A stretch of DNA of 64,000 nucleotides, taken from Paraburkholderia caffeinilytica (lineage in GTDB: Bacteria > Pseudomonadota > Gammaproteobacteria > Burkholderiales > Burkholderiaceae). Below are positions 27,247 through 35,689 of this stretch, piece after piece. How positions within the stretch are numbered: the first letter of the stretch is position 1; each line of letters opens with the position of its first letter. The position numbers and the translations under genes are program-made. The notes under the pieces are model-generated. The model saw only the letters and a program-made list of their open reading frames with translations, was not told the origin of the DNA and did not search any database. The stretch is taken from assembly GCF_003368325.1 (NCBI RefSeq), contig NZ_CP031466.1:558001-622000 (forward strand). The letters run 5' to 3'.

Positions 27247-27280
27247 GTTCGCTAAACGAATCCATGTTCACATAACGAAC
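27247..27280 (+). promoter_or_regulatory. Two PcaR-like operators upstream of pcaI
   Basis: GTTCGCTAAACGAAT (27247-27261) and GTTCACATAACGAAC (27266-27280) lie 19 bases apart. Both fit the GTTC-N7-GAAC-type 15-bp operator known for the IclR-family regulator PcaR at pca promoters (GTTCGATAATCGCAC in Pseudomonas putida). They are about 150 bases before the pcaI start. No pcaR gene is in the window, so the regulator would act in trans. Confidence 0.6.
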
Positions 27281-27429
27281 AATTCGAAGGCGAACAAACC
27301 AAAGGCGCCAGCCCGCACCTCCAATCGGCGAGCCGCCGCCAGCACCGGCCTGGAGACCGTCCCGCACAAGCCTTTGCCTGCAAAGGCCAAAAGCCTGTCG
27401 GCACGCAGCGCCTCAAAAGGAAATTCGAC

Positions 27430-28134
27430 ATGATCAACAAGATTTTCGAGTCACTTCAATCGGCGGTTGCCGATGTCCACGACGGCGCGACCGTCATGAT
27501 CGGTGGCTTCGGCACGGCCGGCATGCCGTCCGAACTGATCGACGCGCTCATCGAACAGGGCTCGCGCGAACTCACCATCGTCAACAACAACGCCGGGAAT
27601 GGCGACATCGGCCTCGCGGCGCTGCTCAAAGCCAAACGCGTGCGCAAAATCATCTGCTCGTTCCCGCGTCAAACCGATTCGTATGTGTTCGACGCGCTCT
27701 ATCGCGCCGGCGAAATCGAACTCGAGCTGGTTCCGCAAGGCAACCTCGCGGAACGCATTCGTGCAGCAGGCGCGGGTATCGGCGGTTTCTTCACGCCTAC
27801 CGGCTATGGCACCAAGCTCGCCGAAGGCAAGGAAACCCGTTTGATCGACGGCAAGCATTACGTGCTGGAGTCGCCGCTGCATGCGGACTTCGCGCTGATC
27901 AAGGCGTTCAAGGGCGATCGCTGGGGCAATCTGGTCTACCGCAAGACCGCGCGCAACTTCGGCCCGATCATGGCGAGCGCGGCGAAAACGGCCATCGTGC
28001 AGGTGTCGAAAGTGGTGCCGCTCGGTGAACTCGATCCGGAAAACATCGTGACGCCTGGCATCTTCGTGCAACGCGTGGTCGAAGTGCCGCAAGCTGTGCA
28101 TCAAGCCGAGCTTGCATCCGTGACCGCCGCCTGA
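27430..28134 (+). CDS. pcaI: 3-oxoadipate CoA-transferase subunit A
   Basis: With PcaJ, transfers CoA from succinyl-CoA to 3-oxoadipate in the beta-ketoadipate pathway; cytoplasmic. The 234-residue protein starts MINKIFESLQSAVADVHDGATVMIGGFGTAG (landmark GGFGTAGMPSELIDAL), and has LTIVNNNAG and RLIDGKHYVLESPLHADFALI, as in alpha subunits of class I CoA-transferases. AAAGGAAATT precedes the ATG. It opens the pcaIJBDC operon; pcaJ follows after 10 bases. Confidence 0.93.
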   Translation: MINKIFESLQSAVADVHDGATVMIGGFGTAGMPSELIDALIEQGSRELTIVNNNAGNGDIGLAALLKAKRVRKIICSFPRQTDSYVFDALYRAGEIELELVPQGNLAERIRAAGAGIGGFFTPTGYGTKLAEGKETRLIDGKHYVLESPLHADFALIKAFKGDRWGNLVYRKTARNFGPIMASAAKTAIVQVSKVVPLGELDPENIVTPGIFVQRVVEVPQAVHQAELASVTAA

Positions 28135-28144
28135 GGAGACCGAC

Positions 28145-28804
28145 ATGAAAAAACTGACCCGCGATGAAATGGCCAAGCGCGTTGCCCAGGATATCCCTGA
28201 AGGCGCTTTCGTGAACCTCGGCATCGGCGTGCCCACGCTGGTGGCCAACCACCTCGCTGCCGACAAGGAGATTTTCCTGCACAGCGAAAACGGCCTGCTC
28301 GGCATGGGCCCGGCACCCGCAAAAGGTGAGGAAGACGACGAACTGATTAACGCCGGCAAGCAGCACGTCACGCTGCTCACGGGCGGCGCGTACTTCCATC
28401 ACGCGGATTCGTTCGCGATGATGCGCGGCGGCCATCTGGATTTCTGCGTGCTCGGCGCGTTCCAGGTGTCGGCGAAGGGCGATCTGGCGAACTGGCACAC
28501 CGGCGCGCCCGACGCGATTCCGGCTGTCGGCGGCGCCATGGATCTCGCCATCGGCGCGAAGCAGGTCTACGTGATGATGGAGCACCTGACCAAGCAGGGC
28601 GAAAGCAAGATCGCGGCGGAATGCTCGTACCCGGTCACGGGCGTGAACTGCGTCAACCGCATCTATACCGATCTGGCGATGATCGACGTCACCGACCAGG
28701 GCCTCGTGGTGCGCGAGATCTTCTCGGACATCGACTTCGATGCGCTGCACAAACTGACCGGCGTGCCGTTGATCGACGGCACTCAGGCGGCTCGCGCAGC
28801 TTAA
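28145..28804 (+). CDS. pcaJ: 3-oxoadipate CoA-transferase subunit B
   Basis: The catalytic beta subunit, 219 residues. E48 in HSENGLLGMGP is the Glu that forms the glutamyl-CoA intermediate. GAFVNLGIGVPTLVANHL and the C-terminal GVPLIDGTQAARAA are typical. GAGGAGACC precedes the ATG, 10 bases after the pcaI stop. Its 3' end has been partially duplicated 100 bases downstream (28861-28950). Neighbours pcaB, pcaD and pcaC complete the route from carboxymuconate to 3-oxoadipyl-CoA. Confidence 0.93.
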   Translation: MKKLTRDEMAKRVAQDIPEGAFVNLGIGVPTLVANHLAADKEIFLHSENGLLGMGPAPAKGEEDDELINAGKQHVTLLTGGAYFHHADSFAMMRGGHLDFCVLGAFQVSAKGDLANWHTGAPDAIPAVGGAMDLAIGAKQVYVMMEHLTKQGESKIAAECSYPVTGVNCVNRIYTDLAMIDVTDQGLVVREIFSDIDFDALHKLTGVPLIDGTQAARAA

Positions 28805-28860
28805 GCACAGGCGCGGCAGCCGTCTGCGCGAAGGTTCGCAGCGAAGTCAAACGCTTTCCG

Positions 28861-28950
28861 TCGTGTCGTTGATCGGCGGCACTCAGGTGGCTCGTGCAGC
28901 CTACGTCCAGACGCGCCGCCGTCCGCACGAAGGCTCGCGCGCGGTCGAAT
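28861..28950 (+). repeat. Diverged tandem duplication of the pcaJ 3' end
   Basis: Bases 28861-28950 match 28761-28850 at an exact 100-base offset in the first part (GTTGATCG-CGGCACTCAGG, then GGCTCG-GCAGC), with scattered substitutions and a 1-bp shift later. In the original the TAA of pcaJ lies at 28802-28804; in the copy this position reads TAC. The copy lacks the start of pcaJ and is not a gene. Confidence 0.7.
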
Positions 28951-28958
28951 ACTTGCAA

Positions 28959-29012
28959 GCCGAAGCCGAAGCCGAAGCCGAAGCCGAAGCCGAAGCCGAA
29001 GCCGAAGCCGAA
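28959..29012 (+). repeat. Hexanucleotide tandem array (GCCGAA)9
   Basis: Nine perfect copies of GCCGAA between pcaJ and pcaB. Depending on frame it would encode Ala-Glu or Lys-Pro repeats, but the true pcaB start is 240 bases downstream. It lies directly after the duplicated pcaJ end. Such arrays change copy number easily by slippage. Confidence 0.85.
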
Positions 29013-29253
29013 GCTCACACCGCGCAAGCGTGCCGCCGCCCCTGTCAGAACGCGCTCAAACCGATGCCAGGGCGCGACGCCAGAGTGCGACGCCAAGGTG
29101 AATACGGCGAGCCGTCGCAGCAGCATTCGGCACACAATGCGCCGCAACGCCGTGTGCGGTACGCTCTCGATAGATAGCGCCAGGGGCGCAGCTCGCAGCG
29201 CGTCCAGATCGCGCCGCGAAATCCTCACTTCCGATCTCATTATCGACGTCATC

Positions 29254-30633
29254 ATGCTCGACTCCAGCGCCCGTCTGACCGGCCTTCTTTGCGGCACGCA
29301 ACCGATGAACGACATCTGGGCGCCGCGTGCCACGCTGCAGCGGATGCTCGACGTCGAAGCGGCGCTCGCGCGTGCCTCAGCGGCACATAACGTGATTCCG
29401 CCCAGCGCCGTGGCCGCGATCGAGGCCGCCTGCCAGGCCGATCAACTCGACGCCGCGGCACTCGCACGCGACGCGGCGCTCGGCGGCAACCTCGCGATTC
29501 CCCTCGTCAAACAACTCACCGCGCGCGTCAAGGCGGCGGATGCGGAAGCGTCGAAGTACGTCCATTGGGGCGCGACAAGCCAGGACATCATCGATACGGC
29601 AACGGTGCTGCAGCTGCGCGACACCTTCGATCTGCTCGACAGCGGCTTGCAAGCCACATGCGATGCCGTGGCGAAACTCGCGGCGACCCATCGCGCGACG
29701 CCGATGATCGGCCGCACCTGGTTGCAGCAGGCGCTGCCCATCACGCTCGGCCTGAAATTCGCGCAATGGCTCGACGCGTTGCTGCGTCATCGTGAGCGGC
29801 TCGATGCGTTGCGTGCGCGTGTGCTGGTGCTGCAATTCGGCGGCGCGGCGGGCACGCTGGCGAGCCTGCGTGACGCGGCGCCACAAGTGACGCAATCATT
29901 GGCGCAAGAGCTCTGGCTCGCTGTGCCCACCTTGCCGTGGCACACGCAGCGCGATCGCATCGCTGAAACCGCGGCGCTGTTCGGCATGCTGATCGGGACA
30001 CTCGGCAAGATCGCGCGCGATATTTCCCTGCAGATGCAAACCGAAATCGACGAACTGGCCGAGCCCGCCGCGGCAGGCAAGGGCGGTTCGTCGACGATGC
30101 CGCACAAGCGCAACCCGGTCGGCTGCGCGGCGGTGCTGACGGCGGCGACACGCGCACCGGGGCTGGTGGCCACGGTGTTTGCCGGCATGGTGCAGGAGCA
30201 CGAGCGCGCGCTCGGCGGCTGGCAAGCCGAGTGGGACGCGCTGCCGGACCTCGCTCGCCTTGCAGGCGGAGCGCTTGCCAACATCGAGCAGATCGCCACG
30301 GGTCTCAACGTGAACGTCCCGCGCCTTGCCGCGAATCTCGATGTCACGCACGGTTTGATTCTCGGCGAAGCGGTGATGCTCGCGCTCGGCGACAGCATCG
30401 GCCGGCTCGATGCGCATCATCTGGTCGAGCGCGCATCGAAAGCCGCAATCGCCGAGCGCAAGACGCTCTTCGACGTGCTCTCGGCGGACCCCGCCGTAAC
30501 CGAACATCTTTCGCTCGAGCGCCTCACGCAACTGCTCGATCCCGCTCAATACGTCGGCCAGGCGCACGCTTATGTGGACGCCGCGCTGGCCCTTCATCAC
30601 GCGCGCGCGAGGCGCGCCACTTCCAAGGAGTAA
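29254..30633 (+). CDS. pcaB: 3-carboxy-cis,cis-muconate cycloisomerase
   Basis: Converts 3-carboxy-cis,cis-muconate to 4-carboxymuconolactone. The 459-residue protein belongs to the fumarase/aspartase superfamily, with signature GSSTMPHKRNP and the upstream HWGATSQDIIDTA and GRTWLQQALPITLG regions. Length agrees with known PcaB (about 450). The frame stays open back to 28894 through the GCCGAA array and the duplicated pcaJ end, but that extension is low-complexity and the start ATG at 29254 gives the natural LTGLLCGTQPMNDIW N-terminus. pcaD follows after 5 bases. Confidence 0.92.
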   Translation: MLDSSARLTGLLCGTQPMNDIWAPRATLQRMLDVEAALARASAAHNVIPPSAVAAIEAACQADQLDAAALARDAALGGNLAIPLVKQLTARVKAADAEASKYVHWGATSQDIIDTATVLQLRDTFDLLDSGLQATCDAVAKLAATHRATPMIGRTWLQQALPITLGLKFAQWLDALLRHRERLDALRARVLVLQFGGAAGTLASLRDAAPQVTQSLAQELWLAVPTLPWHTQRDRIAETAALFGMLIGTLGKIARDISLQMQTEIDELAEPAAAGKGGSSTMPHKRNPVGCAAVLTAATRAPGLVATVFAGMVQEHERALGGWQAEWDALPDLARLAGGALANIEQIATGLNVNVPRLAANLDVTHGLILGEAVMLALGDSIGRLDAHHLVERASKAAIAERKTLFDVLSADPAVTEHLSLERLTQLLDPAQYVGQAHAYVDAALALHHARARRATSKE

Positions 30634-30638
30634 CCGGC

Positions 30639-31430
30639 ATGCCCTACGCCGCAGTCAACGGTACTGAGCTGCACTATCGAATCGACGGTGACCGTCACGG
30701 CAATGCACCGTGGATCGTGTTGTCGAATTCGCTCGGCAGCGATCTGTCGATGTGGACGCCGCAAGTCGCGGCGCTGTCCCGGCACTTCCGCGTGCTGCGC
30801 TACGACACGCGCGGTCATGGTCACTCGGAAGCGCCGAAGGGTCCTTATACGATCGAACAACTGACCGGCGACGTGCTCGGCCTGATGGATACGCTGAAGA
30901 TCGCGCGCGCGAATTTCTGCGGCGTGTCGATGGGCGGCCTCACGGGCGTCGCGCTGGCCGCGCGTCATTCGAATCGTCTCGAGCGCGTCGTGCTGAGCAA
31001 TACGGCGGCGCGCATCGGTTCGCCGGAAGTGTGGGTGCCGCGCGCGGCCAAAGCCCGCACCGAAGGCATGCTCGCGCTGGCGGACGCGGTCTTGCCGCGC
31101 TGGTTCACCGCCGACTACATTGAGCGTGAGCCGGTGGTGCTGGCAATGATCCGCGACGTGTTCGTGCACACCGACAAGGAAGGCTACGCATCGAACTGCG
31201 ATGCCATCGACGCCACCGATCTGCGCCCCGAAGCCCCCGGCATCAAGGTGCCTGCGCTGGTGATCAGCGGCACGCACGATCTGGCCGCAACGCCGGCTCA
31301 AGGCCGCGAACTGGCGCAAGCGATTCCGGGCGCGCGTTATGTCGAACTGGACGCCTCGCATATTTCCAACATCGAGAAGGCTGAAATCTTCACGAAGACC
31401 GTGCTCGACTTCCTGACGGAGCAGAAATGA
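30639..31430 (+). CDS. pcaD: 3-oxoadipate enol-lactonase
   Basis: Hydrolyses 3-oxoadipate enol-lactone to 3-oxoadipate. A 263-residue alpha/beta hydrolase with nucleophile S97 in GVSMGG, the acid in GTHDLAATP and the His in DASHISNIE. YDTRGHGHSEAP and an oxyanion-forming NSLGSDLSMW are typical. AAGGAGTAACC overlaps the end of pcaB. Its stop overlaps the pcaC start (ATGA), so the two are translationally coupled. PcaD and PcaC are separate here, not fused as PcaL. Confidence 0.93.
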   Translation: MPYAAVNGTELHYRIDGDRHGNAPWIVLSNSLGSDLSMWTPQVAALSRHFRVLRYDTRGHGHSEAPKGPYTIEQLTGDVLGLMDTLKIARANFCGVSMGGLTGVALAARHSNRLERVVLSNTAARIGSPEVWVPRAAKARTEGMLALADAVLPRWFTADYIEREPVVLAMIRDVFVHTDKEGYASNCDAIDATDLRPEAPGIKVPALVISGTHDLAATPAQGRELAQAIPGARYVELDASHISNIEKAEIFTKTVLDFLTEQK

Positions 31431-31825
31431 ACGACGAAGACCGCTACGAAGCCGGACTCGGGGTGCGGCGCGCAGTGCTGGGCAGCGCGCACGTCGACCG
31501 GTCGCTCGCGAACCGCACCGAGTTGACGGAGGAGTTCCAGAACTTCATCACCCGCTACGCATGGGGCGAAATCTGGACGCGTGAGGGCTTGCCGCGTCAT
31601 ACGCGCAGCCTGCTGACCATTGCGATGATGGTGGCGCTCAATCGCAGCGAAGAGCTCGCACTGCACTTGCGCGCCGCGAAGAACAACGGCGTGACGCGTG
31701 AGCAGATCAAGGAAGTGCTGCTGCAAACCGCAATCTATTGCGGCGTGCCGGCAGCCAATTCGGCGTTCCATCTGGCCGATAAGCTGTTCCGCGAAGACGA
31801 CGCCGCGGCAGCGGCAAAGTCATAA
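31427..31825 (+). CDS. pcaC: 4-carboxymuconolactone decarboxylase
   Basis: Decarboxylates 4-carboxymuconolactone to 3-oxoadipate enol-lactone. The 132-residue AhpD-like helical protein includes RRAVLGSAHVDRSLANRTE by landmarks, WGEIWTREGLPRHTRSLLTIAMM, and HLRAAKNNGVTREQIKEVLLQTAIYCGVPAA; each is diagnostic for PcaC. It ends the pca operon. The next gene is a convergent TetR regulator, after about 160 bases. Confidence 0.93.
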   Translation: MNDEDRYEAGLGVRRAVLGSAHVDRSLANRTELTEEFQNFITRYAWGEIWTREGLPRHTRSLLTIAMMVALNRSEELALHLRAAKNNGVTREQIKEVLLQTAIYCGVPAANSAFHLADKLFREDDAAAAAKS

Positions 31826-31984
31826 CGACGTCGCGGCGCTGGCTCGGCGTCTCGCCGAGCCAGCGCATTCGCCGTATGCCAGGACCTTGCACCGTCCCGC
31901 GGATCTTGCCTCCCACCTCCCGTCCGAAAGAAACAGCCCAAAGCGCGATGCGCAGCCTGAAGCGTACGTCAGACGAAACGCGCT

Positions 31985-32686
31985 TCAGGCGATCCTGCTT
32001 TCATTCATCGCTGCCGTGTCCGCCGGCAACTGCAAGCGCACCGCGCGCAACACCGTATCCTTGATGACTTCGCGCCAATGCGCGAGTGCGGCCTTGTCCA
32101 TCAGCGGTTCACCGAGAAACGCGCCCAGCGTGTACTGATTGGCGTTATAGAAATAACCGAGCGACGCGATCATCAAATACACGTCACGCGCTTTGACGTC
32201 GGCACGAAAGACGTGTTGCGCCTTGCCCGCGTCCAGCAACTTCTGCACGACCGAAATCGCGTAGCCCGAAATCTCCTTCAGCTTTGAGGATTTCTTTGCG
32301 TGCTTGCCCTGATGCAGATTCTCGCTCGACAGCAGGGTGACGAACTCGGGGTGATCGAGGTAATACTGCCAGACGAATTCGACCATCTGCTCGAGGCCGT
32401 GCACGGGATCGTCCAGATCGAGATCGAGCTTGCTTTCGGCCTCGTTGAACTGTGTGTAGATCGTCTCCAGAACTTCGACAAACAACTGTTCCTTGCTGCC
32501 GAAGTAGTAATAGATCATCCGGTCGTGCGAACGCGCGGCCTTCGAGATACTTTCGACCCGGCCGCTTGCATAGCCTTGCTTGGCAAAGACCTTGATTGCC
32601 GCTTTGAGAATCTTGGCGCGCGTGTCTTGCGCCTGCTTCGCTCGGATGCCGATAGCGCCCGGCTTGCGGGCGGCAGTGGGACTCAT
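31985..32686 (-). CDS. TetR-family transcriptional regulator
   Basis: A 233-residue repressor-type protein. The HTH domain runs from about residue 18 to 65 (TRAKILKAAIKVFAKQGYASGRVESISKAARSHDRMIYYYFGSKEQLF by landmarks KAAIKVFAKQGY and YYYFGSKEQLF). The C-terminal ligand domain is acidic at LDLDLDDPVHGLEQM. It resembles RutR-like regulators with a TetR_C_C terminal domain (DKAALAHWREVIKDTVLRAV). It is convergent with pcaC and divergent from the 6-hydroxynicotinate reductase gene, which makes it the likely regulator of that cluster. The Met at 32686 was preferred to 32728. Confidence 0.87.
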   Translation of the reverse strand: MSPTAARKPGAIGIRAKQAQDTRAKILKAAIKVFAKQGYASGRVESISKAARSHDRMIYYYFGSKEQLFVEVLETIYTQFNEAESKLDLDLDDPVHGLEQMVEFVWQYYLDHPEFVTLLSSENLHQGKHAKKSSKLKEISGYAISVVQKLLDAGKAQHVFRADVKARDVYLMIASLGYFYNANQYTLGAFLGEPLMDKAALAHWREVIKDTVLRAVRLQLPADTAAMNESRIA

Positions 32687-33078
32687 GGCGGTCTCGGATC
32701 TCTTTGTTAGCGTCAGGTTGAACGGCATGCGCGGCAGCCGCCTGGTGCGCTCAGGTAGGGCGCGCCTTCATCATACAGCCGCTGTCACGCGCGACGAAAT
32801 GCTCTGCAAGCTCATGGGCTTCAGCGTAGATTGAATCGTGATTCCCGAAAGGATGCCGCGCCGCAGCATTCAGACGCGGCCGGGAAACTACCGGGAAACT
32901 CGTTGCGCAGTCTATTTTGATCGAGTAGATTTCAAGCAAGTTTGGTGTAGTGGATGCTACACGAACGGTGAGTGGCTGCAACATGGAAAAACATGGGCCA
33001 CGCAAAAGTCCCTTCAAACAGGGGCTATTTGTCAGCCGGGCAGGACCGATTGTAATGTCGTCGTATGGAAACCCCACC
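32687..33078. other. Divergent control region of the nicotinate-like cluster
   Basis: About 390 bases between the TetR gene and the reductase gene. It holds the palindrome at 32945-32962 and probably both promoters. The upstream part of the plus frame from 32950 begins with GTG and lacks protein-like sequence, so it is treated as leader. Confidence 0.4.
32945..32962. promoter_or_regulatory. Candidate TetR operator, GTGTAG-N6-CTACAC
   Basis: A perfect 6-bp inverted repeat in an 18-bp frame, about 115 bases before the reductase start and inside the divergent region. Size and symmetry fit a TetR dimer. Confidence 0.5.
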
Positions 33079-34686
33079 ATGACAGAGCATACGAAGGTCG
33101 ATTTCGGTGCGGAGCGCGTCGACGGCGAAACCGCCTCGACGCCGGGTCCGACCGTGCTCGAGAAAGCGGCGCCGCGCAGCGAGCGGATGGCGTCGAACAA
33201 GATCGAATGCAATGCGTGCCCGGTGTTGTGCCAGATTTCCGAAGGCCGCACCGGCGCATGCGATCGTTATGCGAATGCGGATGGCCGGCTGATTCGCGTC
33301 GACCCTGTGGTGTTTCTTTCGCGCGCCGCGGGTTCGCCTGAAGCGATCGCAGGCAATGCGGATACCACGGTCGAATTTGGTGCGTCGTCCGAGGTGCACG
33401 ATCCCGCCGCGGAACAGGCGCTGTTCGTCACCGGCGTTGGCGCGTCGTCCACCTATCCCGACTACAAGCCCGCGCCTTTCATCGTCTCCTCGAAACTCGA
33501 CGACGTCGACATGGTCACCGTCGTCACCGAGGGCATTTTCAGTTATTGCAGCTTCAAGGTGAAGATCGATACCGACCGCTTTCTTGGGCCGGAGCAATCG
33601 AATGTGCGCTGCCATGGCGAGATCGTCGGCCATGTGACCACGGCGGAATACGGCTCGCAGATGCTGAGCCTCGGCGGTGTTCATCATCTGACGGGCGGCA
33701 GCAAGAAGGAAGGCCGCGTGACGTGCGACATGATGCTCGCGCTCGGCAACAAGGAAGCGGTGGAATTGACCATCGACGGCGGTGCGAGTCTGGTGATTCG
33801 CGCGGGCGCGGCGCCGATTGTCGACGGCGTGGAAGAGCAGCGCATGCGGGTGGGCTGCGGGTCGGCCACCATCGGTATCTTTGCCAAACAGTGGTTCGGT
33901 CATGTCGACGAAGTGGTGGTGGTCGACGACCACATCACCGGTGTGCTCACCGAACACCAGGCGGGCCGTTGCCTCGGCATGACGCGCTCAGGTCTGAAGA
34001 TTCGCGGACGCAAATCGACGCCCGGCCGCTACTTCCAGGTGGCGAATCCGGGCATCGGTTGGGGCGGCACCGACATTCAGGACCCGCTGGCGATCGTCGA
34101 AGGCTTCGATCCGGCGGCGGCGAAACCGGGCATGCGCCTGCTGATGGTGTCGACCACCGGCGAACACGCGCAGTGGTATGAACTCGATCAGGACCTCGTG
34201 CCGCGCATCGCCGCCATGCCGGACGCCGTGCGCCGCACGGTCGAACGAATCGGCGAAAACTGCGAGCCGTCGCTTGCTACGGTGCTGTTTCTCGGCGGCG
34301 CGGGCGGCAGCCTGCGTGCGGGGGCAACGGAGAACCCGGTCCTGCTCACTCGCGCGATCAAACAGAAACGGGTGAACGTAACATGCGGCGGCGCGCCAGC
34401 CTATGTGTGGCCGGGCGGCGGCATCACCGTGATGGTGGATGTCTCGCGCATGCCCGATCGATCGTTCGGCAGCGTGCCCACGCCCGCGATCGTCGCGCCG
34501 ATCGAATTCACCATGACGTATGACGCGTATCGCGATCTCGGCGGTCATCTCGACGCGGTGCGCTCACTGGAAAGCGTGCTGGCGAATGGACCGGAGCATA
34601 CGGAAGGCGCACCGCTCGCGCGCAGGACGCTCGCGCGTCATCCCGACAACCCGTGGCCGCCGGCCATGCCGCCCATGCCAGGCTGA
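33079..34686 (+). CDS. hnr: 6-hydroxynicotinate reductase-like iron-sulfur flavoenzyme
   Basis: In Eubacterium barkeri the enzyme reduces 6-hydroxynicotinate to 1,4,5,6-tetrahydro-6-oxonicotinate using ferredoxin, and carries covalent flavin and Fe-S clusters. This 535-residue homologue has an N-terminal cluster motif C44-x2-C47-x3-C51-x9-C61 and further Cys in CSFKV, RCHGE, VTCDM, VGCGS and TCGGAPAYVWPGGG. The call rests on my memory of annotated homologues plus the enamidase and hydroxylase genes nearby. An in-frame ATG at 33055 is equally possible. Its natural electron donor is not encoded here. The sequence S-L-R-A-G-A-T at 411-417 only partly resembles a flavinylation motif. Confidence 0.72.
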   Translation: MTEHTKVDFGAERVDGETASTPGPTVLEKAAPRSERMASNKIECNACPVLCQISEGRTGACDRYANADGRLIRVDPVVFLSRAAGSPEAIAGNADTTVEFGASSEVHDPAAEQALFVTGVGASSTYPDYKPAPFIVSSKLDDVDMVTVVTEGIFSYCSFKVKIDTDRFLGPEQSNVRCHGEIVGHVTTAEYGSQMLSLGGVHHLTGGSKKEGRVTCDMMLALGNKEAVELTIDGGASLVIRAGAAPIVDGVEEQRMRVGCGSATIGIFAKQWFGHVDEVVVVDDHITGVLTEHQAGRCLGMTRSGLKIRGRKSTPGRYFQVANPGIGWGGTDIQDPLAIVEGFDPAAAKPGMRLLMVSTTGEHAQWYELDQDLVPRIAAMPDAVRRTVERIGENCEPSLATVLFLGGAGGSLRAGATENPVLLTRAIKQKRVNVTCGGAPAYVWPGGGITVMVDVSRMPDRSFGSVPTPAIVAPIEFTMTYDAYRDLGGHLDAVRSLESVLANGPEHTEGAPLARRTLARHPDNPWPPAMPPMPG

Positions 34687-34747
34687 CGGCGACGTCATCA
34701 TCGGCACCACCACCGGCACAATCGACACGACGCACGCGACGCACACG

Positions 34748-35689
34748 ATGAACGCAACCCGAACCCGGCTCGACGCGACCCGCTGGCATTGGCAGCATGG
34801 TCCGATCGATCTGATCCTCAGCGCGGACGGCGAGCCCTCGGCGGTGCAGGCCGCTTACGAGGCATGCTGGGCGCGCTTTGTGGACGTGTTGCCCGAGTTG
34901 GTCGGCGAGTTGAAGCTGCTTCGGCAGCCTGTGCCGAGCGATGCGGCGCATGGCGATTGCGTATTGAAAGGCGCCGTGGCCCGCCGCATGTGGCGTGCAT
35001 GTCATCCGCACCGCGCGCGCTATATCACGCCGATGGCGGCCGTTGCAGGCAGCGTCGCGGACGAATTGATCGCGGCGTTCGCGCGCGAAGGCATCTCGCG
35101 CGCCTTCATCAACAACGGCGGCGACATCGCGCTTCATTTGACGGAAGGACAGCAGTACCGGGTGGGCGTATTCGCCGATCTGGCGATGTTCTCCAGTGAG
35201 AAGGCGTCAGGCGGTCTGGCTCTGGACGCAAACCTGACGCTCGACGCCGCCATGCCGATTCGCGGCGTCGCGACCAGCGGCTGGCGGGGCCGCAGCTTCA
35301 GCCTGGGGATCGCCGACAGCGTGACCGTGCTCGCCCGCCACGCCGCCACCGCCGATGCCGCCGCGACGATGATCGCCAACGCGGTCAATCTGGACCATGC
35401 GGGTATCGTGCGCAGGCCGGCTTCCTCGTTGAAGGACGATAGCGATCTCGGCGACCTGCTCGTGACTGTCGACGTGCCGCCCTTGCCGCAACCGCTGATC
35501 GATTTCGCGCTGGCACGCGGCGTCGACGCGGCGCAGCGTTTGCACGAACAAGGTTTGATCGAAGGCGCCGCACTGTTCCTGCAAGGCGAGGCGCGCGTGA
35601 CCGGTGGTACTGATCGGAATGGCGCGCTGTTTGCGCAGCGCACCCGCATAATAACGGAGGCTCCGTGTTCGAAATACGCCGCGTGCTGA
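34748..35689 (+). CDS. UPF0280 protein, ApbE-like fold
   Basis: A 313-residue protein of the UPF0280 group, distantly related to ApbE flavin transferases. Conserved tracts are YITPMAAVAGSVADELIAA at about 92-110, INNGGDIALHL at 121-131 and VATSGWRGRSFSLGIADSVTVLA, which parallel the FAD/Mg-binding motifs of ApbE. No signal peptide. The molecular role of UPF0280 is not established to my knowledge. It lies about 60 bases after the reductase gene, and its last 25 bases overlap the next gene. Since the reductase family carries covalent flavin, a role in flavin attachment is a reasonable guess. Confidence 0.75.
   Translation: MNATRTRLDATRWHWQHGPIDLILSADGEPSAVQAAYEACWARFVDVLPELVGELKLLRQPVPSDAAHGDCVLKGAVARRMWRACHPHRARYITPMAAVAGSVADELIAAFAREGISRAFINNGGDIALHLTEGQQYRVGVFADLAMFSSEKASGGLALDANLTLDAAMPIRGVATSGWRGRSFSLGIADSVTVLARHAATADAAATMIANAVNLDHAGIVRRPASSLKDDSDLGDLLVTVDVPPLPQPLIDFALARGVDAAQRLHEQGLIEGAALFLQGEARVTGGTDRNGALFAQRTRIITEAPCSKYAAC

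Noticed and set aside
28894..29253. N-terminal extension of PcaB with Lys-Pro repeats
   Set aside because: It is made of the duplicated pcaJ end and the GCCGAA array read in frame; PcaB has full length from 29254.
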